From Clostridium sp. AM34-11AC (GTDB lineage: Bacteria; Bacillota; Clostridia; Lachnospirales; Lachnospiraceae): 64,000 nucleotides of DNA. The stretch covers positions 1 through 64,000 of the forward strand of contig NZ_QWGL01000007.1 in the NCBI RefSeq assembly GCF_003435375.1. The letters are read 5' to 3'. Below are positions 60,725 through 64,000 of this stretch, piece after piece. Under the pieces are notes generated by a model. The model ran no database searches. It was not told the origin of the DNA and worked only from the letters and a program-made list of their open reading frames with translations. How positions within the stretch are numbered: position 1 is the first letter of the stretch; each line of letters starts with the position of its first letter. Both the position numbers and the translations under genes were made by a program.

Positions 60725-60754
60725 ATTCTATCATGCGTTCATTAAATAAATCAA
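60725..60754 (-). promoter_or_regulatory. Sigma-A-type promoter of the hydrogenase unit
   Basis: On the minus strand TTGATT (60749-60754) and TAGAAT (60725-60730) are 18 bp apart, with TGA giving an extended -10. Confidence 0.6.
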
Positions 60755-60832
60755 GTGTTTTATGTATTTTGCTTAATAATCTTTTGTTTAACGTTAATTT
60801 TTAGACAAATTCATAGATAAGATTGTGCCTGC

Positions 60833-60865
60833 AAAAAAATACCGCCCGGAGACTTTCCGGACGGC
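60833..60865 (-). terminator. Rho-independent terminator of the SDR/ADH/TRAP unit
   Basis: On the minus strand a 10-bp GC-rich stem (GCCGTCCGGA/TCCGGGCGGT, one G-T type mismatch, 60841-60850 and 60856-60865) is followed by seven Ts. It lies 20 bp past the SDR stop. Confidence 0.85.
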
Positions 60866-60884
60866 ATTTTCATTTGTACCTATG

Positions 60885-61646
60885 TTATTTTACAAGATAT
60901 CCGCCGTCTACCGGGATGATCGCTCCGCCCAGATAGTCGCTGGCGTGGGATGCGAGGAAGATGCAGGCACCCTTCATGTCATCGCCGGTACCCCAACGAT
61001 TTGCCGGAATACGCTCGGTGATCTGCTGATATCTTGGATTCTCCGGATCAAGCAGCGCGGAGTTCATCTCTGTTGCCATATAACCCGGCGCGATCGCATT
61101 GACGTTGACGCCTCTTGCAATCCAGTCATTGCTGAGTTCCTTGGTGAGCTGTGTCACGCCGCCCTTTGCTGCTGTGTAAGCTGGAACAGTCTGTCCGCCA
61201 AACCAGGATACCATAGATGCGATGTTGATGATCTTTCCATATCCCTTCTTCAACATGATCTTTGCAGCTTCCTGGCAAAGAATGAATACAGAATTTAAGT
61301 TTACATTGAGAACTTCATCCCACTCTTCGATCGGGAATACTTCCGCGCTATGACGTCTCTGGATACCATGTGCGTTTACAATAATGTCAAGATCGCCGCC
61401 AAGTGCAGCCACACAGTCATTGAATCCCTGATATACCTGCTCCCGCTTGCTGAAATCTGCTTTTACACCGTGGCACTTGAAGCCGCGGTCGCAGAATCCT
61501 TTTGCCACATCATAGACCTTATCGGAAGTTCCAACGATCACGACCTCACATCCTGCCTCCATCAGACCTTCTGCCATTCCATAACCAAGTCCTCTTGTTC
61601 CGCCTGTTACGATCGCTTTTTTTCCTTCAATATTAAATAATTCCAT
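60885..61646 (-). CDS. Short-chain dehydrogenase/reductase, KduD-like
   Basis: 253 residues from the ATG at 61646 (GGAG nine bases upstream; an ATG two codons earlier is too close to it). Features: TGGTRGLG NAD(P) motif, NAHG, catalytic Ser in NIASMVSW and Tyr-x3-Lys in YTAAK, and PGYMATEMN. It resembles 2-deoxy-D-gluconate/3-deoxy-hexulosonate 3-dehydrogenases. The neighbouring TRAP permease and alcohol dehydrogenase fit uronate or similar sugar-acid breakdown. Confidence 0.85.
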   Translation of the reverse strand: MELFNIEGKKAIVTGGTRGLGYGMAEGLMEAGCEVVIVGTSDKVYDVAKGFCDRGFKCHGVKADFSKREQVYQGFNDCVAALGGDLDIIVNAHGIQRRHSAEVFPIEEWDEVLNVNLNSVFILCQEAAKIMLKKGYGKIINIASMVSWFGGQTVPAYTAAKGGVTQLTKELSNDWIARGVNVNAIAPGYMATEMNSALLDPENPRYQQITERIPANRWGTGDDMKGACIFLASHASDYLGGAIIPVDGGYLVK

Positions 61647-61672
61647 GATCATATTCTCCTCTCAGATTTCTC

Positions 61673-62713
61673 TTAGTCAAACAGGATTACCATCTTCTTC
61701 GCGGACTCGTCCGGATGATCCATCAGATGGAAGACCTTGTCGATCTCGCTGAATTTGATGAATGTTGTTGCGATGCCCTCGGTGATATACTCACCCTTTT
61801 CCATTCTTGCGATCGTCGGCTCGAACGCATCCTGAGACATCCTGGAGCCAATGATGTCAAGCTCTCTCTGATTGATCATCGCCTGTGTGATTCCCTCTTT
61901 TTCTGTACAGAATCCCATCGGTACCATACGGCCCGCGTTGCAGAGGATCCCCGGCTGCAGGCACATTGTCAGGGAACCCGGGAAGCATGCAGAGTCAAAC
62001 GCTACGGTGCAGCCATGTCCGTCTGTGATCTTCTGGATCTCCGCAACAACATCCTGAGTCTTGGAATTGATCACATAGTCAGCGCCGTATTCTTTTGCGC
62101 GCTCAAGGGAAGAATCGCTGATATCACAGCAAATCACGGTCTTGCAGCCCTTCGCCTTACATGTCTGTAAAATAATGGAACCGATCGTTCCTGTACCAAG
62201 GATAAATACAACATCATCTTCGACCACACGACCGCGTCCTGTGCAGTGGGAACCGATTGCAAACGGCTCAACAAGTGCCGCATCTTCCCACTTGACAGAA
62301 TCGGAAATCTTGTATACTTCTTTTGCCGGCGCTGTGAAATACTCTCTCCAGCCGCCGTCTGCTCCGGAACCTCTTACTTTTACATGCTCGCACACGTTCT
62401 TTCTTCCATGCGTACACTGGTAACAGGTTCCGCAGGAGGAGAGAAGATCCACGATAACATGGTCACCCACCTTCACATTTTTCACGTTTTTACCGATCTT
62501 TGCGATCACACCGGCGTTCTCATGTCCCGGAATTCTCGGATATGTGGAGCACGGATTGGAGCCATGCCAGATGTGATGGTCACTTCCGCATACACCTGCG
62601 GATTTCATCTGGATAAGGACTTCATCCTCGTTTGCAAGTTCCGGAATCTCAACCTCACGCACCTCATATTTATGCGGTTCTACAACAACGACTTCTTTCA
62701 TCATTTCAGCCAT
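61673..62713 (-). CDS. Zinc-dependent medium-chain alcohol/sugar-alcohol dehydrogenase
   Basis: 346 residues with the MDR fold: catalytic zinc ligands in GVCGSDHHIWHG and GHENAG, four structural-zinc cysteines in CGTCYQCTHGRKNVC, and the Rossmann GTGTIGSII. It is closest to sorbitol/threonine/galactitol-type dehydrogenases. AAGGAG precedes the ATG. It lies between the TRAP permease and SDR genes. Confidence 0.88.
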   Translation of the reverse strand: MAEMMKEVVVVEPHKYEVREVEIPELANEDEVLIQMKSAGVCGSDHHIWHGSNPCSTYPRIPGHENAGVIAKIGKNVKNVKVGDHVIVDLLSSCGTCYQCTHGRKNVCEHVKVRGSGADGGWREYFTAPAKEVYKISDSVKWEDAALVEPFAIGSHCTGRGRVVEDDVVFILGTGTIGSIILQTCKAKGCKTVICCDISDSSLERAKEYGADYVINSKTQDVVAEIQKITDGHGCTVAFDSACFPGSLTMCLQPGILCNAGRMVPMGFCTEKEGITQAMINQRELDIIGSRMSQDAFEPTIARMEKGEYITEGIATTFIKFSEIDKVFHLMDHPDESAKKMVILFD

Positions 62714-62770
62714 AATTCATTCTCCTTTTTCTGAAAAGCTTTGTTTTATCTATAACCGGTTTATTCCATG

Positions 62771-64000
62771 TTACCCTATGATCGACGGGAGCAGCAGTGA
62801 AATTCCCGGAACAAGTGCAAATAAGATTCCGCAGAGGATCTCTACTACAACGAACGGAACCAGATGCTTTGACACCTGACCAACGGACTGTTTGCTGATT
62901 CCGCATGCCACAAACATACAGGTTCCGAAAGGCGGTGTCGCCTGTCCCATTGCAAGAAGAAATACGAAGACAAGTCCGAACTGTACCGGATCGATTCCAA
63001 ATGCAACAGCGATCGGCGCAAGGATCGGGCCGAGGATCAGGTTTGTTGCTCCAACTTCCAGGAACATGCCGCAGATCGTCAGAAGGATGATGATGATCGC
63101 CCAGAACATATATTTATTAGAGACAAATGCGAGCATGAAGTTCGTCACTGCCTGCGGGATCTGATAATAAGAGATCAGCCAGCCAAACATCTGCGCTGTC
63201 ACAACAAGGATCATCAGGTTTGCAGTTCCTTCTGCTGTATTCTCAACGATCTCCCAGATCGTCTTCATGCTGATCTCGCGATAAACAGCGAGGCATACGA
63301 TCAGACCATAAACAACGGCAACAACTGCGGACTCTGTCGGTGTAAAGATTCCGGCGTAAATACCTCCGAGAATGATGACCGGCATGATCAGCGCCCATAC
63401 TGCGTCTTTAAAGGAAACAAGAAATCTCTTGAAGGAAAACTTGTCGGATTTCGGGAATCCGCATTTCTTTGCTTTGTAGTAAGCATAGAGGCAAAGAAAA
63501 ATGCTGCAGACAACACCTGGAAGAATACCGGCCATTAAGAGTGCGCCTACGTCTGTTCCTGTGATATTACCGTAAATAACGAGCACGATACTCGGCGGAA
63601 TTACGATTCCAAGTGTTCCTCCGATCGCCTGAACAGCTGCCGCATAAGATTCCGGATAGCCGCGCTTTACCATCTCCGGGTACATCAGTCCGCCGATAGC
63701 CGCTGTTGTAGCAACAGAGGAACCGGAAATTGCTGCAAAGAATGTGCAGGCAACGATGGATACCAGGGAGATTCCACCGGAGATCCAGCCGACGAGGGAA
63801 TCTGCAAAGGCAACGAGACGTTTGGAAAGTCCGCCCTTTGACATAACGTCACCGGCGAGCATGAATGCCGGGATCGCCAGCATTGAGAAGCTGTTGGAGT
63901 TTGCGAAAATTCTCTGTGCGATCACTACAAATGTAAGCTTCGGGTCAAGAAGAACCGCTACAATACATGATAACCCCAATGCCCATGTAATTTCAAGTCC
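62771..64000 (-). CDS. TRAP transporter large permease (DctM-like), N-terminus outside the window
   Basis: At least 409 residues of a DctM family 12-helix permease: LLAIPAFMLAGDVMSKGG, SSVATTAAIGGLMYPEMVKR, AVQAIGGTLGIVIPPSI, and the C-terminal TPPFGTCMFVACGIS. The frame stays open to the right edge (GLEITWALGLSCIV), so the true start is beyond 64000. TRAP partners (DctP, DctQ) are probably upstream, outside the window. Substrate is likely a sugar acid, from the neighbours. Confidence 0.92.
   Translation of the reverse strand, partial: GLEITWALGLSCIVAVLLDPKLTFVVIAQRIFANSNSFSMLAIPAFMLAGDVMSKGGLSKRLVAFADSLVGWISGGISLVSIVACTFFAAISGSSVATTAAIGGLMYPEMVKRGYPESYAAAVQAIGGTLGIVIPPSIVLVIYGNITGTDVGALLMAGILPGVVCSIFLCLYAYYKAKKCGFPKSDKFSFKRFLVSFKDAVWALIMPVIILGGIYAGIFTPTESAVVAVVYGLIVCLAVYREISMKTIWEIVENTAEGTANLMILVVTAQMFGWLISYYQIPQAVTNFMLAFVSNKYMFWAIIIILLTICGMFLEVGATNLILGPILAPIAVAFGIDPVQFGLVFVFLLAMGQATPPFGTCMFVACGISKQSVGQVSKHLVPFVVVEILCGILFALVPGISLLLPSIIG

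Overview
The window looks like a chromosomal segment from an anaerobic, low-to-mid GC Firmicute of the class Clostridia, most like Lachnospiraceae. The basis is AGGAGG-type ribosome binding sites throughout, a pyruvate formate-lyase activase, an [FeFe] hydrogenase next to a GltD-like flavoprotein, and the content of the housekeeping genes. No rRNA, tRNA or CRISPR array was seen.

Layout. (1) 0.1-7.1 kb, housekeeping: pflA, an unrecognised gene, an Abi-type HEPN gene broken by a small insertion element, mfd and pth. (2) 7.7-45.9 kb, the centrepiece: about 30 tightly packed minus-strand genes encoding a complete contractile injection system (CIS) of the extracellular/phage-tail-like type. Reading in the direction of transcription, they are a SARP/BTAD regulator, an AAA+ ATPase, a coiled-coil protein, sheath, tube, two small assembly proteins, a second tube protein, a 1201-residue coiled-coil candidate ruler, a LysM protein, hub, spike, gp25, two baseplate J/gp6-like proteins (one split by a frameshift), tail protein I, an Ig-containing protein, a pseudokinase-like membrane protein, a surface MORN-repeat protein, a Pvc16-like cap, a second AAA+ ATPase, a candidate effector with a possible chaperone, a DUF4280 PAAR-like tip, and a membrane cassette. 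The cassette holds a catalytically dead cyclase-like receptor, two DUF2156 acyltransferase-like proteins and a beta-propeller/sensor/MFS fusion. There is no capsid, portal, terminase, integrase or lysis gene, so this is not a prophage. (3) 46.3-48.6 kb: an NTF2-like/LytTR regulator transcribed divergently from the CIS regulator, followed by a decayed GGDEF-EAL gene. (4) 48.7-55.4 kb: a cysteine desulfidase, a LysR regulator, a URO-D-family protein and a TctCBA tripartite tricarboxylate transporter. (5) 55.6-64 kb: a DUF4143 ATPase, a two-gene hydrogenase unit, and a sugar-acid-type cassette (SDR, zinc alcohol dehydrogenase, TRAP permease running off the right end).

How it fits together. One sigma-A-type promoter (about 46.11-46.14 kb, minus strand) could drive the regulator and the CIS genes, since spacing is short, many genes overlap by 4 bp, and no internal terminator was recognised. 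Membrane proteins made from the same locus (surface MORN protein, pseudokinase-like protein, dead-cyclase receptor, propeller/MFS fusion, lipid-modifying DUF2156 candidates) suggest that assembly, anchoring, firing or self-protection is tied to the cell envelope. This last point is inference.

Two copies of an undescribed-looking 133-bp structured insertion element flank the housekeeping block. One disrupts the Abi gene with an 8-bp target duplication. The other sits exactly at the stop codon of the last CIS-locus gene.
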